Shown: positions 7,599 to 17,036 of the stretch, piece after piece
Layout of the letters: each line of letters opens with the position of its first letter
Numbering within the stretch: the first letter of the stretch is position 1
Source: an uncultured Candidatus Melainabacteria bacterium
Lineage (GTDB): Bacteria; Cyanobacteriota; Vampirovibrionia; Gastranaerophilales; Gastranaerophilaceae
Direction of reading: 5' to 3'
NCBI GenBank assembly: GCA_934700335.1
Contig: CAKUXM010000007.1
Span: 31,414 to 95,413 of the forward strand
Length of the DNA: 64,000 nucleotides
The notes under the pieces: generated by a model
Seen by the model: only the letters and a program-made list of their open reading frames with translations
What the model was told of the DNA's origin: nothing
The model's database searches: none
Position numbers and translations under genes: made by a program

Positions 7599-9380
7599 AT
7601 GAATATTTTGCCGATAAGTTTTATAAATTTTAAAGGTACTCAAAAGGTCAATAAAATGAATGTTCAAGCACAAAGAGCATTCATGTCTCAACCTCTTAAA
7701 AATGATACTTTTACAAAGTCTGAATTTAATCTTGAATCGGCAATGCGTTCATTAGAAACGGTAAAAAACGATAAAAACAAACCAAAATTTAACGAGTGGT
7801 ATTTACAAAATATAAGAACTGAACTTCAAGCTGAGCCTAAAAAATGGGAAGCTGTAAATTCTTTGGCTCATAACAAAAAAGTTAACGGCGAATTTGTCTA
7901 TATGCTTGCATCTCAACCATTAGACAAACTTAATGAAATAAAATTTTATTCAGAAGTTAAAGACGAAAAAGGTGAAAATAAATACGACGGCAAAGCTTTA
8001 ATGAACTTCAATGACAAAGCTAATACAGAGGATTTGGCAAAGGTTAGACCTTTAACTAAAACTGCTCTTTCACCTAAAAACATTGTAGCTATTTCTCAAG
8101 AAAAAGATTTACCAGATATGAACAAGTTATCTGATAAAATTCTTGAAATACAAAAAGAACAAGGTAAAAACTTAGAAGAAATTTCTGTCGTAAAAGATGA
8201 TTACAAAAACAAAGAATCACTTGTTGTTGTAAAAAACGGTAATACAAAAATTACAAAAGCATTTGACAAAAACCTAAATGCAATCTACGACGAAAAACGA
8301 GTTGAAGACAAAGAAAACAACATTATAAAAACATACACAAAAGATTATAGAAACAATTCAACTTCAGAAATCACATCAACTTTTGACAAAGATGCAGAAT
8401 TTGAGGTTGTAACATCAGAAATTCGTACACAATACAACAAAAATGGCGAAATAGAATATACAGAAAAAACTACACCTTCTGAAGTTCAAGGTGTTCTTAA
8501 CGTTACTCGCACAGACAAAGACGGTAACGAAACAATTTTGAGTTCTGGTAAAATCGATAAGAAAACTGGCATTGCTTCTGTAAAAAAAGAAATGACATCT
8601 TTAGACGGAACAAAGACAGAATACTTATACGAAAACGACCCTCAAGGTAACAGAATTTTAGACTACAAAATCACAGATAAAAAAGGTAAAACTCTTTTAA
8701 ATCTTTCAGAAGCGTTTGAAGTTATTAACAAAAATAAATTTATCTCTTCAAGAGGTGAAGAACGTTATCAAATAGACGTTACAGATAAAGGCGTAAAAGT
8801 TCAAAACCTAAAAGATAAAAATAAAAAAGCAGAATTTAGAGTTGGTAAAGAATTAGACGACAAACCTCAATTATTAATCAACACATTAAAACAAATTTCT
8901 GGTGATGAATTAATCAAAATGAGAGAAAATGTTGATACACTTGTAGGTTTGGATAATTGCTTAGATTCAAATTATAGTGGAGGTTTAGAGGCAATCTTTA
9001 CAGGAGATAACGCATTTTTATTAACTCACGAAATTGGACATACAATCGATTTTAAAAATACAGATATTTCAACAAACGAAAGTTATGAAAAAACTTTCAA
9101 AAACACAATTACAATGGATAAAGCAGTTAATAAAGTTTATGACGAAGAAATGAGTAATTTCTTAAAAGCATTCCCTGATGCGCAAAGAAAACATATCGAT
9201 TACTTTATCAGAAAAGAAAAACACATGGGTGGCGAAAAAGGCGGAGTTAGCGAAACAATCGCCGAAACTAACGCTTTAATAAATTCCCCAAAAACAGATA
9301 ATTCATTGAGATTTAGAACTCAATATTTGCAACAATATTTTCCTAAAACAATCGCAGAAGTTGCTAAAAAATTAGGATAA
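7599..9380 (+). CDS. Putative zinc metallopeptidase with F-x-G N-terminal motif
   Basis: The 593-residue protein has no classical signal peptide. It starts MNILPISFINFKG, a short polar/aliphatic leader ending in FKG (residues 11-13) that is shared in form with four other proteins of this window. The middle (about 190-400) is rich in short charged beta-like repeats (T-x-x-F/Y-D-K pattern). The C-terminal part carries HEIGH (477-481) in LLTHEIGHTIDF, and about 70 residues later SETIAETNA, which offers Glu 552 or 556 as the third zinc ligand. That arrangement is a gluzincin-like active site. Substrate unknown. The next gene is convergent and also a metallopeptidase, ending 6 bp away. Confidence 0.7.
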   Translation: MNILPISFINFKGTQKVNKMNVQAQRAFMSQPLKNDTFTKSEFNLESAMRSLETVKNDKNKPKFNEWYLQNIRTELQAEPKKWEAVNSLAHNKKVNGEFVYMLASQPLDKLNEIKFYSEVKDEKGENKYDGKALMNFNDKANTEDLAKVRPLTKTALSPKNIVAISQEKDLPDMNKLSDKILEIQKEQGKNLEEISVVKDDYKNKESLVVVKNGNTKITKAFDKNLNAIYDEKRVEDKENNIIKTYTKDYRNNSTSEITSTFDKDAEFEVVTSEIRTQYNKNGEIEYTEKTTPSEVQGVLNVTRTDKDGNETILSSGKIDKKTGIASVKKEMTSLDGTKTEYLYENDPQGNRILDYKITDKKGKTLLNLSEAFEVINKNKFISSRGEERYQIDVTDKGVKVQNLKDKNKKAEFRVGKELDDKPQLLINTLKQISGDELIKMRENVDTLVGLDNCLDSNYSGGLEAIFTGDNAFLLTHEIGHTIDFKNTDISTNESYEKTFKNTITMDKAVNKVYDEEMSNFLKAFPDAQRKHIDYFIRKEKHMGGEKGGVSETIAETNALINSPKTDNSLRFRTQYLQQYFPKTIAEVAKKLG

Positions 9381-9385
9381 AAATT

Positions 9386-10996
9386 TTATTTTTTAAATTG
9401 TTTGCAATAAGCATCAACGTCTAAAGCTTTGCCAGTAGCAGATTTTAGAATTTCTTCATCTGTTTTTGATGCACCATATTTGAAAATTTTATCGTTAAAG
9501 AATTTTGCAGTATCTTTTGACTCAGTAAGTTTTACAGTACCGTTTTTAGAAACAGCATTGTACAATTGTTCTGCAACAACTTCACCCTCTGCATAATAGT
9601 GATAATAAACAGGTGAATGAATAAAATGGTCGATATCAGTCCACTCTAATTTGCTGTAATTTTTGTTATTGTATTTTTCGCCACAATCTTTCCAAAGCTT
9701 TTGTAAGTCTTGGTCAGGGTTTTCGTACATTGCTTTTTCAAAACGGTCTACTTGAATGTATGAACGAATTTTGTCAGCCTTGCTTGATAAAGAAGCCTCT
9801 TTAATTTCTTTAGTCGCTTTTTCTGGCAAATCTAAAACTTTTGAAATAGTACCTTCTTTTTCCATTAAACCACCCATTAATAAAGCAACACCTTCATCTA
9901 AAGTTTCTGAAGCGATTGTTTTTTGACTGTTAGGTAAATTTTTGCCAAAGCTTGAATAATGAACAGCATGACCAAGCTCGTGCATTAGTGTACTTACGCT
10001 AAATAGAGGTTTGTTTTCCAAATCTAAATCAGCTAAAACTCTTACATCTTTATTTGGATTAACAGAATTTGTTTGTCTAGAATTTATTTTATTTTGTCTT
10101 GGAAACAAATCAAATTTTGTTATAGGCATATCCATAATATCCCAGCCCATATTCTTGTAAACATCTGAACATAAGCCTAAAATATTATTTTTGCCTAATC
10201 TGGAACTGATAAGTTTTTCTGTTTCTTTTGAAATACTTTTTTGATTTTTTTCGATTTCGTTTGTTGCATTAGTAATTTTTTCAAACATTTCATCAATTTG
10301 CTTAGAATCTTTACCTTGTTCAGCAAGTTTCATTTCGTAGAAATTTGCATAACCATTTTTCTTAGCATAAGTATTTCTTGTTTTTACTAATTTAATAATG
10401 TCTTTTGATATGTAATCTCTGTAAGCAACACCTTCTGGATTTTCAAATTTGTTTGCCTTTAATTGAACCTTTTTTTCTACTTTTGCAACTTTTGCATAAT
10501 CCTCATCAACTTTGTCAGCTTCTTGAGAATTAAAGGCTTCAAAAGTTTCTAAAACTACGTCTAATTCTTGTTTTAGCTCTGGATTTTTAATCTTTGTATT
10601 TTCTTTTAGGTTTTTAAATTTATCATAAAGTTTTTCATCTTGATAAAAAGTATCGACAGAATTTTGCGCATTGTCAAATTTTTCTTGATTTTCTTGAGTA
10701 TTGTTTGTTATATAATCCCAATAAGCTTTTCCAGCCTCAACTTCTTTTGAATGATACTCCATATTTAATTTATTTATAGCACTTTTAACATCACGTTCTT
10801 CTTGAGTTAAAGGTGATAGAGATTGCTTAGGTACAACTTTATTTTTGCCTAAAAACGGCATAACATAAGAAGTCGTATTTTGAACAAGCGTATCATAAGT
10901 CTTTTGCTCAGATTTGTTTTCTGATACAACATCTTCTTTAATTAGGGTATCTTTATTGATAGATATTTTTGATAATTTGTTGTTATTAATTTGCAT
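9386..10996 (-). CDS. M2/M3-like zinc metallopeptidase with F-x-G N-terminal motif
   Basis: The 536-residue protein resembles oligopeptidase-type metallopeptidases. Evidence: HELGHAVHY (339-347) with a downstream Glu in ASETLDEGVALLMGG, an earlier NTYAKKNGYANFYEMKLAEQ segment typical of M2/M3 enzymes, and a C-terminal HSPVYYHYYAEGEVVAEQLY helix. The N-terminus is polar, low in hydrophobicity and ends in PFLGK (F48-G50), which matches the F-x-G leader of other proteins here. Residues 60-200 are charged and helical. AAAAGG lies 7 nt before the ATG, and TGT-TATAAT about 25 nt further upstream is a good extended -10. It may degrade peptides in the cytoplasm or outside the cell depending on what the leader does. 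Confidence 0.75.
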   Translation of the reverse strand: MQINNNKLSKISINKDTLIKEDVVSENKSEQKTYDTLVQNTTSYVMPFLGKNKVVPKQSLSPLTQEERDVKSAINKLNMEYHSKEVEAGKAYWDYITNNTQENQEKFDNAQNSVDTFYQDEKLYDKFKNLKENTKIKNPELKQELDVVLETFEAFNSQEADKVDEDYAKVAKVEKKVQLKANKFENPEGVAYRDYISKDIIKLVKTRNTYAKKNGYANFYEMKLAEQGKDSKQIDEMFEKITNATNEIEKNQKSISKETEKLISSRLGKNNILGLCSDVYKNMGWDIMDMPITKFDLFPRQNKINSRQTNSVNPNKDVRVLADLDLENKPLFSVSTLMHELGHAVHYSSFGKNLPNSQKTIASETLDEGVALLMGGLMEKEGTISKVLDLPEKATKEIKEASLSSKADKIRSYIQVDRFEKAMYENPDQDLQKLWKDCGEKYNNKNYSKLEWTDIDHFIHSPVYYHYYAEGEVVAEQLYNAVSKNGTVKLTESKDTAKFFNDKIFKYGASKTDEEILKSATGKALDVDAYCKQFKK

Positions 10997-11073
10997 TCAA
11001 AAGACCTTTTACATGGATAATTATAACAATTTGAGGAAAGTTTTACAAGAAGATGTAAATTAAAATAAAGCAG

Positions 11074-11102
11074 TTGTAAAGAAAAAATATTTTTTGTATA
11101 AT
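11074..11102 (+). promoter_or_regulatory. Promoter of tRNA-Lys
   Basis: TTGTAA (11074-11079) and TATAAT (11097-11102) are separated by 17 nt and end 28 nt before the mature tRNA, a typical stable-RNA promoter. Confidence 0.75.
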
Positions 11103-11130
11103 GAAAACACAAACGAACGAGAATAAAAAT

Positions 11131-11202
11131 GGGTTCGTGGCGCAGCGGTAGCGCAGGAGACTCTTAATCTCTTGGTCGTGGGTTCAAATCCCACCGGACT
11201 CA
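11131..11202 (+). tRNA. tRNA-Lys (anticodon CUU)
   Basis: A 72-nt cloverleaf: acceptor GGGTTCG pairs with CGGACTC (wobbles at two positions), D arm GCGC/GCGC, anticodon stem GGAGA/TCTCT with loop CTCTTAA giving anticodon CTT, and T arm GTGGG-TTCAAAT-CCCAC. Discriminator base is A. The 3' CCA is not encoded; a T run follows immediately. Confidence 0.94.
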
Positions 11203-11292
11203 TTTTTTAAATACAGATATAGCAAGGCTTTCAGACCTTGCTTATTTTTTGAAAAATTTTAAAAATTTGCTCGTGGCACACTCACGGCACAG

Positions 11293-12282
11293 TTATTTTC
11301 TTAATCTTACGATTGCGGTACCAGATGTCATGCCTGCCCCAAAAGCACAAAGTAACAATGTAGAAGGACTTTTCAAAATACCTTTTTTAATCTTATCAGA
11401 AAGAACACAAGGAATTGATGTAGCAGAAGTATTACCAAATTCTTCAATATTTGTAAGAACTTTTTCCGATTGAATACCTAATCTTTCAGTCAAAGCCTCT
11501 ATCATTCTTAAATTTGCTTGATGTGGAACAAAATAATCGATATCTTTCCACGTCATATTCGATTTTGCTAATGTTTTTTCAATCAATAACGGAACTTCTT
11601 GCATAACGTATTTATAAACATCTTTTCCAATCATTTTTAAATGATTATCACCATTAATGCCGTCATTTTCTGCCAAAGGACAAATTTCTCTTTGTAAATC
11701 AAGACTTATAAACTCTTTTTTTGTTCCGTCAGCACCAAGTATCACTTCTTCAATATCATTAATTCCGTCATTTGATTCTTCAACAAAAGTTGCTGTTGCG
11801 CCGTCTCCAAAAAGAACGCACGTTGTTCTGTCTTTCCAATCAACAAATTTTGAAGTTGTATCAGAAGTAAGGAGCAAAACTCTTTTTGCAAAACCCATTG
11901 CAACATTTGCTCTTGCAATTTGCAAAGCATAAACATATCCTGTACAAGCCACTGAAATATCAAATGCGCTTGCATTTTTTGCACCAATCCCCGCTTGTAC
12001 CTCGCATGCAACTGTCGGATAATGTCTTTCCGGTGAAGATGTCGCAGAAATTATCATATCTATTGTTTCTGGATTAATATTTTTATTTTCAATAAGTTTT
12101 TTTGAGGCCTCAATAGCAAGCGTTGAAGCCGTTTCAGAAGAGGAAGCAATATATCTACTTTTTATTCCTGTTCTTTGCGTAATCCATTCATCGCTTGTAT
12201 CAACAATCTTTGAAATATCATCATTTGTAACTTTTAATTTTGGAACGCTATATTCAATTCCATTTATACATACTGGTATCAT
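11293..12282 (-). CDS. fabH: Beta-ketoacyl-ACP synthase III
   Basis: FabH starts fatty acid synthesis by condensing acetyl-CoA with malonyl-ACP. The 329 residues hold the catalytic Cys in SVACTGYVYAL (about 113), His in FVPHQANLRM and Asn in EFGNTSATSIP, the complete Cys-His-Asn triad. The N-terminus with TDEWITQRTGIKSRYIA is also typical. A GTG five codons upstream (12297) is possible, but ATG 12282 has GTGAGA upstream and matches the usual length. The gene is apart from other fab genes, downstream of mutL on the same strand with an 89-bp gap. It shares the region with tRNA-Lys, which is on the opposite strand. Confidence 0.95.
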   Translation of the reverse strand: MIPVCINGIEYSVPKLKVTNDDISKIVDTSDEWITQRTGIKSRYIASSSETASTLAIEASKKLIENKNINPETIDMIISATSSPERHYPTVACEVQAGIGAKNASAFDISVACTGYVYALQIARANVAMGFAKRVLLLTSDTTSKFVDWKDRTTCVLFGDGATATFVEESNDGINDIEEVILGADGTKKEFISLDLQREICPLAENDGINGDNHLKMIGKDVYKYVMQEVPLLIEKTLAKSNMTWKDIDYFVPHQANLRMIEALTERLGIQSEKVLTNIEEFGNTSATSIPCVLSDKIKKGILKSPSTLLLCAFGAGMTSGTAIVRLRK

Positions 12283-12370
12283 AAATTTTAATCTCACTTA
12301 ATTTTGCGAAAACCATTCTAACTTTTATTAAAAATAACGTCAAGTATTTTTTACAAAACAATTAACGTTT

Positions 12371-14161
12371 TTATTTATTTCTACTAAAGAAACCTGCAAT
12401 GTCTTTATGTTTTAGGGTTTTTGAAATAGGTCTACCGTGTGGACAAGTGTATGGTTCTTTGCAAGCTCTCCAATTTTTAATCAAATCTTGCATTTGCCAC
12501 ATTGTCAACTCGTCTCCTGCCTTTATCGCAGCACGACAAGAAGTTGTTATCAAAATCTTTTCTTCTAATCCGTCCAAATCGCCTTTAAGATTTTCTAAAA
12601 TATCTGAAAGCAAATCTTTTGGATTAACCTTAGACAACATTTGAGGAATTTTTTTGAAAGTTATTTCATTGTTTCCTAAAAAAGCTATTTCATAACCATA
12701 TCTTTCAAACTTGTTTTCATTTTCTTTCAATTGTTCATATTCATTAGGAGAAACAGCCAAAATATCAGATACAAAAAGAATTTGAGATGCAACATCTTTT
12801 TGAGATTTTAGTTTTTCATAAATATATCTTTCTGCTGCAATATGTTGATCCACTATTTCCAAACCATCTTCTTTTTCAATTAAAATATATGTTTTTTTAT
12901 ACTGTCCAATAATATTTTCTTCAAAACTCGCTTCTTCTTTATATTGGGTATAAGAAATATTTTTTGTATATGTAGTTTTTTCTTTTGGAATATCCATTTT
13001 TAATTGATATTGAGCCTTCATCTCATCAGGAGTCTTCAACGTAACTTCTTTTGGCTCATATTTTGGAATATCACTCACATACACATCATCAGGATTTTTT
13101 TCTTCTTCTTGTTTTTTAGAGAAGAAATCAACAACTTTTTCCTCATTAAAATCGTCATTTCTAACTTCTGTAGTATTCATCAATGCCATTTTTACAGCTG
13201 ACATAACAAAGCTAAAAATTTGATTAGTGTTTTTATATCGAACTTCTTTTTTTGTCGGGTGTACATTTACATCAACATCTTGAGGTTGGATTTCAAGATT
13301 TAGAATAACAAATGGGTATTTATTTTTTTCTAATAAAAATTTATAAGCCATATCAATAGCTTTATGAATTACGGCACATTTTACAGGTCTTGAATTTACA
13401 TAAGTAAAATAACCTTTTTTACTAGAACGTGTATAATCAGGTGTTGAGACATATCCTGAAATTTTTAAATTTGAAATTTCGTCTGTTTTATAAACCTCTT
13501 TCAGATAATTAACTGCATCTTTTGAGTAAACCTCTTTAACAGTTGAAAGAACATCATTTAAGCCGTTAGTTTCTAGTGCAACTTTGTCTTCATTTTTGAG
13601 TGTAAAAGCAACATCTGGGTGAATAATTGCAATTGTTTGAATAAGTTCTTGAATGTATGAAAATTCAGTTTTTGAACTACGTAAAAATTTCAATCGAGCC
13701 GGAATATTATAAAATAAATCCTTAATTTCCATAATCGTACCAATAGCGCAACCAGTTGGAGTTGTTTTAACCTCACTATTTTCACATTCGACCTTTGTAC
13801 CGTTTTCAAAATCTTTTGTTCTTGTAATACAAGTAACTTTTGAAATAGAAATTATACTAGCTAAAGCTTCACCCCTAAAACCAAGAGTGTGAATATCATA
13901 CAAATCTTCAGTGTCAGAAATTTTGCTTGTTGCGTGTTTTGAAAAGGCAAGCATAATATCGTCAGGGTGAATACCAGAACCGTTATCCGCAATTCTAATA
14001 TTTCTACACTCATTAGAAATTTCTATACTAATTTTTTTTGCACCAGCATCAATAGAATTTTCTACCAATTCTTTCACTACAGAATAAGGTCTTTCAATTA
14101 CTTCCCCTGCTGCAATCTGGTTTATAAGGTGTTTTGATAGTTGTTTAATTCTTCCATTCAT
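12371..14161 (-). CDS. mutL: DNA mismatch repair protein MutL
   Basis: MutL couples mismatch recognition by MutS to strand incision. The protein from ATG 14161 (596 residues) has the GHKL ATPase motifs: Glu and Asn in VVKELVENSIDAGA, DNGSGI, and GFRGEALASI. The C-terminal half holds DQHIAAERYIYE, which fits the metal-binding DQHA-x2-E-x4-E endonuclease motif (Ile replacing Ala), and CPHGRP near the end. So this is the nicking type of MutL, as in organisms lacking MutH. An in-frame ATG at 14194 precedes a GGAGG, but that places the start before its own Shine-Dalgarno. TGT-TAAAAT ends 7 nt before ATG 14161, so the transcript is nearly leaderless. Convergence is absent; the methyltransferase gene is divergent. 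Confidence 0.93.
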   Translation of the reverse strand: MNGRIKQLSKHLINQIAAGEVIERPYSVVKELVENSIDAGAKKISIEISNECRNIRIADNGSGIHPDDIMLAFSKHATSKISDTEDLYDIHTLGFRGEALASIISISKVTCITRTKDFENGTKVECENSEVKTTPTGCAIGTIMEIKDLFYNIPARLKFLRSSKTEFSYIQELIQTIAIIHPDVAFTLKNEDKVALETNGLNDVLSTVKEVYSKDAVNYLKEVYKTDEISNLKISGYVSTPDYTRSSKKGYFTYVNSRPVKCAVIHKAIDMAYKFLLEKNKYPFVILNLEIQPQDVDVNVHPTKKEVRYKNTNQIFSFVMSAVKMALMNTTEVRNDDFNEEKVVDFFSKKQEEEKNPDDVYVSDIPKYEPKEVTLKTPDEMKAQYQLKMDIPKEKTTYTKNISYTQYKEEASFEENIIGQYKKTYILIEKEDGLEIVDQHIAAERYIYEKLKSQKDVASQILFVSDILAVSPNEYEQLKENENKFERYGYEIAFLGNNEITFKKIPQMLSKVNPKDLLSDILENLKGDLDGLEEKILITTSCRAAIKAGDELTMWQMQDLIKNWRACKEPYTCPHGRPISKTLKHKDIAGFFSRNK

Positions 14162-14235
14162 ACTAGAAATTTTAACACAAATTCCTCCAAACATGTGATT
14201 TTTTATTTTAAAACAAAGTTTAAAATAATTGTATT

Positions 14236-15108
14236 ATGAGAACAAATACAAAACAAAAACACGTAGAAGAAAAGAAGGTTGACTTAAAGGTTGTACAAAC
14301 CAACCCTATTAAAACAGTCGCTTACAATGACATTAACTTAAAAAATTGGAAAGATTATCCGGAAGTAAAAACAGATACATTCTGGCAATTCCCAACAAGA
14401 TTAAGAGAGCACGGACACTCAAACGATTATCACGGAAACTATATCCCTCAACTTGCTCAACAGTTTTATGAGAGATATACAAAAAAAGGTGATGTCGTTC
14501 TAGATTTATTCTTTGGTTCAGGCACATCAGGAATTGAAGCAGTAAATATGGACAGACGTTGCATCGGCGTTGAATTAAAACAAGAATTGGTTGATTCTGT
14601 AAGTAAAAAATTCACACCAAAACAACTTGTAACTGACGTTAATATTATCTGCGGTGATTCAACAAGCCAAGAGTCAATGGATAAAGTTCAAGCAAGACTT
14701 GAAGTTATGGGAAAAGAAAAAGCACAATTCTTAATTCTTCACCCACCATATGACGATATTATCAAATTCTCTGATAAGAAAGAGGACTTGTCTAATTGTT
14801 CTTCAACAGAAGAATTCTATGACTTGTTTGAAAAAGTTGCAAAAAATGGCTACGACATGCTTGAAAAAGGTCGTTTTGCAGCATTGATTATTGGAGATAG
14901 CTACAAAAATTCAGAAGTTCAACCTTTAGGCTTCAAATGCATGGAAAGAATGCAAAACTTAGGCATGAAATTGAAAGCTACAATCGTTAAAGATATTCAA
15001 GGCAACGAAAGAGCAAAAGGAAGAACTGCAAACCTTTGGAGATATAGAGCATTGGCTGGAGGATTTAATATTTTCCAACACGAATACATCTTTATTTTCC
15101 AAAAATAA
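14236..15108 (+). CDS. Orphan DNA methyltransferase (N6-adenine or N4-cytosine type)
   Basis: A 290-residue amino-methyltransferase-like protein. The S-adenosylmethionine site is DVVLDLFFGSGTSGIEAV (about 84-101) followed by the motif II acidic segment CIGVELKQE. The catalytic motif IV reads LILHPPYDDI (about 170-179), a variant of D/N/S-PP-Y/W. An N-terminal FWQFPTRLREHGHSNDYHGN segment precedes motif I. No restriction endonuclease lies beside it, so it is a solitary enzyme: regulation, phage defence evasion or a domesticated phage gene are all possible. It is divergent from mutL, separated by 74 bp. No Shine-Dalgarno is visible; TAAAAT lies 9 nt before the ATG. The product could instead methylate RNA, but the overall order fits DNA enzymes. 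Confidence 0.78.
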   Translation: MRTNTKQKHVEEKKVDLKVVQTNPIKTVAYNDINLKNWKDYPEVKTDTFWQFPTRLREHGHSNDYHGNYIPQLAQQFYERYTKKGDVVLDLFFGSGTSGIEAVNMDRRCIGVELKQELVDSVSKKFTPKQLVTDVNIICGDSTSQESMDKVQARLEVMGKEKAQFLILHPPYDDIIKFSDKKEDLSNCSSTEEFYDLFEKVAKNGYDMLEKGRFAALIIGDSYKNSEVQPLGFKCMERMQNLGMKLKATIVKDIQGNERAKGRTANLWRYRALAGGFNIFQHEYIFIFQK

Positions 15109-15145
15109 ACAAGAACTAAAATTACATTATCCCCCTAAAAACGGT

Positions 15146-15172
15146 AACGGGCGACTCAGAGAGTCGCCCGTT
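15146..15172. terminator. Bidirectional hairpin between convergent genes
   Basis: A perfect 12-bp stem (AACGGGCGACTC with its complement, loop AGA) lies midway between the methyltransferase and the next minus-strand gene. The T tails are short on both sides, so it may stop both transcripts. Confidence 0.65.
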
Positions 15173-15189
15173 GATTTATATAAAAGGTC

Positions 15190-15543
15190 TTAAATATCAA
15201 TTCTTTCCCAAACTCTTTTATTTGAAGGATAGTTTTTTGTTTTTTCTTTAGCTATTTTATAAAGTCCACTATAGCAATAACCTGTAGATTTTCGTTTTTC
15301 AAAAGTAATCCTTATTTCATCACAATTACGTGCCTCATTATCGTAATTTTCATTTGTATTTGTTTCTATTATTTCATTTGCATTTTCTTCGTTTTTCCAG
15401 TTTTTATCATTATCTAAATTTGGACACCAAAGACATACATCATTTTTTATTCTAAACCACGCTCTTTGTGGTCGATATTTGTCTTCCATATTAAATAATT
15501 CACAACATTCTTTAATTGTTCTAAAAGTTAATTTTTCTTGCAT
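15190..15543 (-). CDS. Hypothetical protein, 117 residues
   Basis: No family is recognised. The protein is soluble and charged, with paired cysteines (ECCELF near 12-15 and CLWC near 53-56), an Asn/Glu-rich linker (about 65-85) and a basic C-terminus. CLWC might bind metal or a haem-like group, but no further ligands are clear. It is the last gene of a minus-strand run of four small genes (15.2-17.4 kb) with short gaps, probably an operon. Confidence 0.55.
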   Translation of the reverse strand: MQEKLTFRTIKECCELFNMEDKYRPQRAWFRIKNDVCLWCPNLDNDKNWKNEENANEIIETNTNENYDNEARNCDEIRITFEKRKSTGYCYSGLYKIAKEKTKNYPSNKRVWERIDI

Positions 15544-15554
15544 AATAACCTCAT

Positions 15555-15989
15555 TTATAGACCTAATAATACATTTACACCACTATATATCCCTCTGTTT
15601 ATAAGTTTTGCTCGTTGCTCTTTTTTTAAAGTTTCTTGGCATATATTACAAGCGTAAGAATGAGCTACACTAGAATCAGAATCAGGTACAACTGTTGCTA
15701 AAGCATTTTTTAAATCTTTAGAAGATGTAAGTTTATTATTTTCATCATAAGTTAAAACTTTTAACGCAGTAGTGGTATTATCCGTGCAATTTGAAACAAT
15801 ATACATTTTTTTAGTAGTATTCACTTGATGATTTTTAATCCAATATTGGCAAAAAGAATTATTAACCATAATACTATCAGTATCAATAAAAAATATTTTT
15901 CCATTATTTTGTAATTCTTTCCAATTAGCATTTGCAAAGACAGGTAACGCAATTGTAATTGCTAAAAATATAAATAATAATTTCTTCAT
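15555..15989 (-). CDS. Small secreted protein, surface-adhesin-like
   Basis: The 144-residue protein begins with a signal peptide (MKKLLFIFLAITIALPVFANA). The mature part has the order W-K-E-L, then an Asp-rich strand FFIDTDSIMVNN, YWIKN and TKKMYIVSNC, which resembles the short periplasmic surface-adhesin protein E type of domain (YW-x-K and Y-x-x-x-C patterns). Five cysteines suggest disulfides. Length and the strand order fit, but the assignment is fold-level only. It lies in the four-gene minus-strand run; the next gene starts 11 bp downstream. Confidence 0.6.
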   Translation of the reverse strand: MKKLLFIFLAITIALPVFANANWKELQNNGKIFFIDTDSIMVNNSFCQYWIKNHQVNTTKKMYIVSNCTDNTTTALKVLTYDENNKLTSSKDLKNALATVVPDSDSSVAHSYACNICQETLKKEQRAKLINRGIYSGVNVLLGL

Positions 15990-16003
15990 ATGTTTTTCCT
16001 TTA

Positions 16004-17026
16004 CTAATTCATAAAATCATCTACATCACTATTATTATTTTGTTGAGCATTTGTAGGTGCAACAGATGTAGGTTGTTGAACTTGAGTTACAACTTTTTTC
16101 ACCTGCGATTTTGGAGCAGGTGCAACTTTTATAACTTTCTTTGGTGCTGGTACTGTATTATTAGTTTGCGTAACTTTAGATTGTTCAGTTTCTGAAAAAT
16201 CTGCACTTCCGTCATTTGGAAGATCTTCGGCTAAATCTTCTTTATATACGATATTCCCATTTTTATCTCTTTCATATTTGAAACTTTCATCAAGTTTTTT
16301 AATATTTTTTTGAGAACATTCCGTTATTTTATCAACAGACTCAGCGTTTTTAAGATAATCAATGTAGCAAGTAGCAGAAACTTTGTTTGTTTTTGCTCCC
16401 TCTAGGGTTTCCTTCCAATATTCAATATCACTTTTTACAGTTTCTGTATCTTTTGAATAAGAACCAGTTGTTTTAAATCCGCACATAACGTAAATTCCTG
16501 TATTTGTTGCTTCTTCTTGGTCTGTAATAAGGTACGTATATTCAGCCATTTTTGAAAAATTATATATAGCCGCACCCTCTCCCAAAACTCTCCCTATACC
16601 TCTATCTTGATAACAATTTCTAAATTCTTGCAAGCTTTCAGGATTTGCAGAACATCTTGTTTTGAAAGGTCTTCCCTCTTTCATTTCTATATTTGTACAG
16701 TATTCAACTGCATCAGAAGTTGGATTAAAATATTGATAATAATCAGTTCTTCTAAATTGAGGTTCTGATGCTACATTAATAAAGTCCTTAATCTCATATT
16801 TCATTGGGTCAAAGCTATGTACTATGGTATTTATTACCAAAATAGCTACTCCAATAAAAATAGGAATACCAACAACTATAAGTACTCCTAAAATTGAAGA
16901 AGACTGATTTTTCTTTTTATTGTTTTTTACTGGCTTAGATTGTTGTTCTTCTTCTACTTCACAACCACAGTATATGCAAAATTTAGAATCGTCTTCTATT
17001 TGTTTACCACATTTTGTACAATACAT
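16004..17026 (-). CDS. Zinc-ribbon membrane protein of unknown function
   Basis: The 340-residue protein opens with a four-cysteine zinc ribbon (MYCTKCGKQI ... FCIYCG, residues 1-20), a Lys-rich linker, one membrane helix (SSILGVLIVVGIPIFIGVAILVI, about 45-67), then a large extracytoplasmic domain (70-270) with eight or more cysteines, and a Pro/Lys/Gln/Thr-rich tail. The plan is that of zinc-ribbon membrane proteins whose ribbon stays in the cytosol. It sits 10 bp from the TM2-domain gene upstream, which has the same kind of ribbon. The function is unknown. Confidence 0.65.
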   Translation of the reverse strand: MYCTKCGKQIEDDSKFCIYCGCEVEEEQQSKPVKNNKKKNQSSSILGVLIVVGIPIFIGVAILVINTIVHSFDPMKYEIKDFINVASEPQFRRTDYYQYFNPTSDAVEYCTNIEMKEGRPFKTRCSANPESLQEFRNCYQDRGIGRVLGEGAAIYNFSKMAEYTYLITDQEEATNTGIYVMCGFKTTGSYSKDTETVKSDIEYWKETLEGAKTNKVSATCYIDYLKNAESVDKITECSQKNIKKLDESFKYERDKNGNIVYKEDLAEDLPNDGSADFSETEQSKVTQTNNTVPAPKKVIKVAPAPKSQVKKVVTQVQQPTSVAPTNAQQNNNSDVDDFMN

Positions 17027-17036
17027 ATAAACCTTT

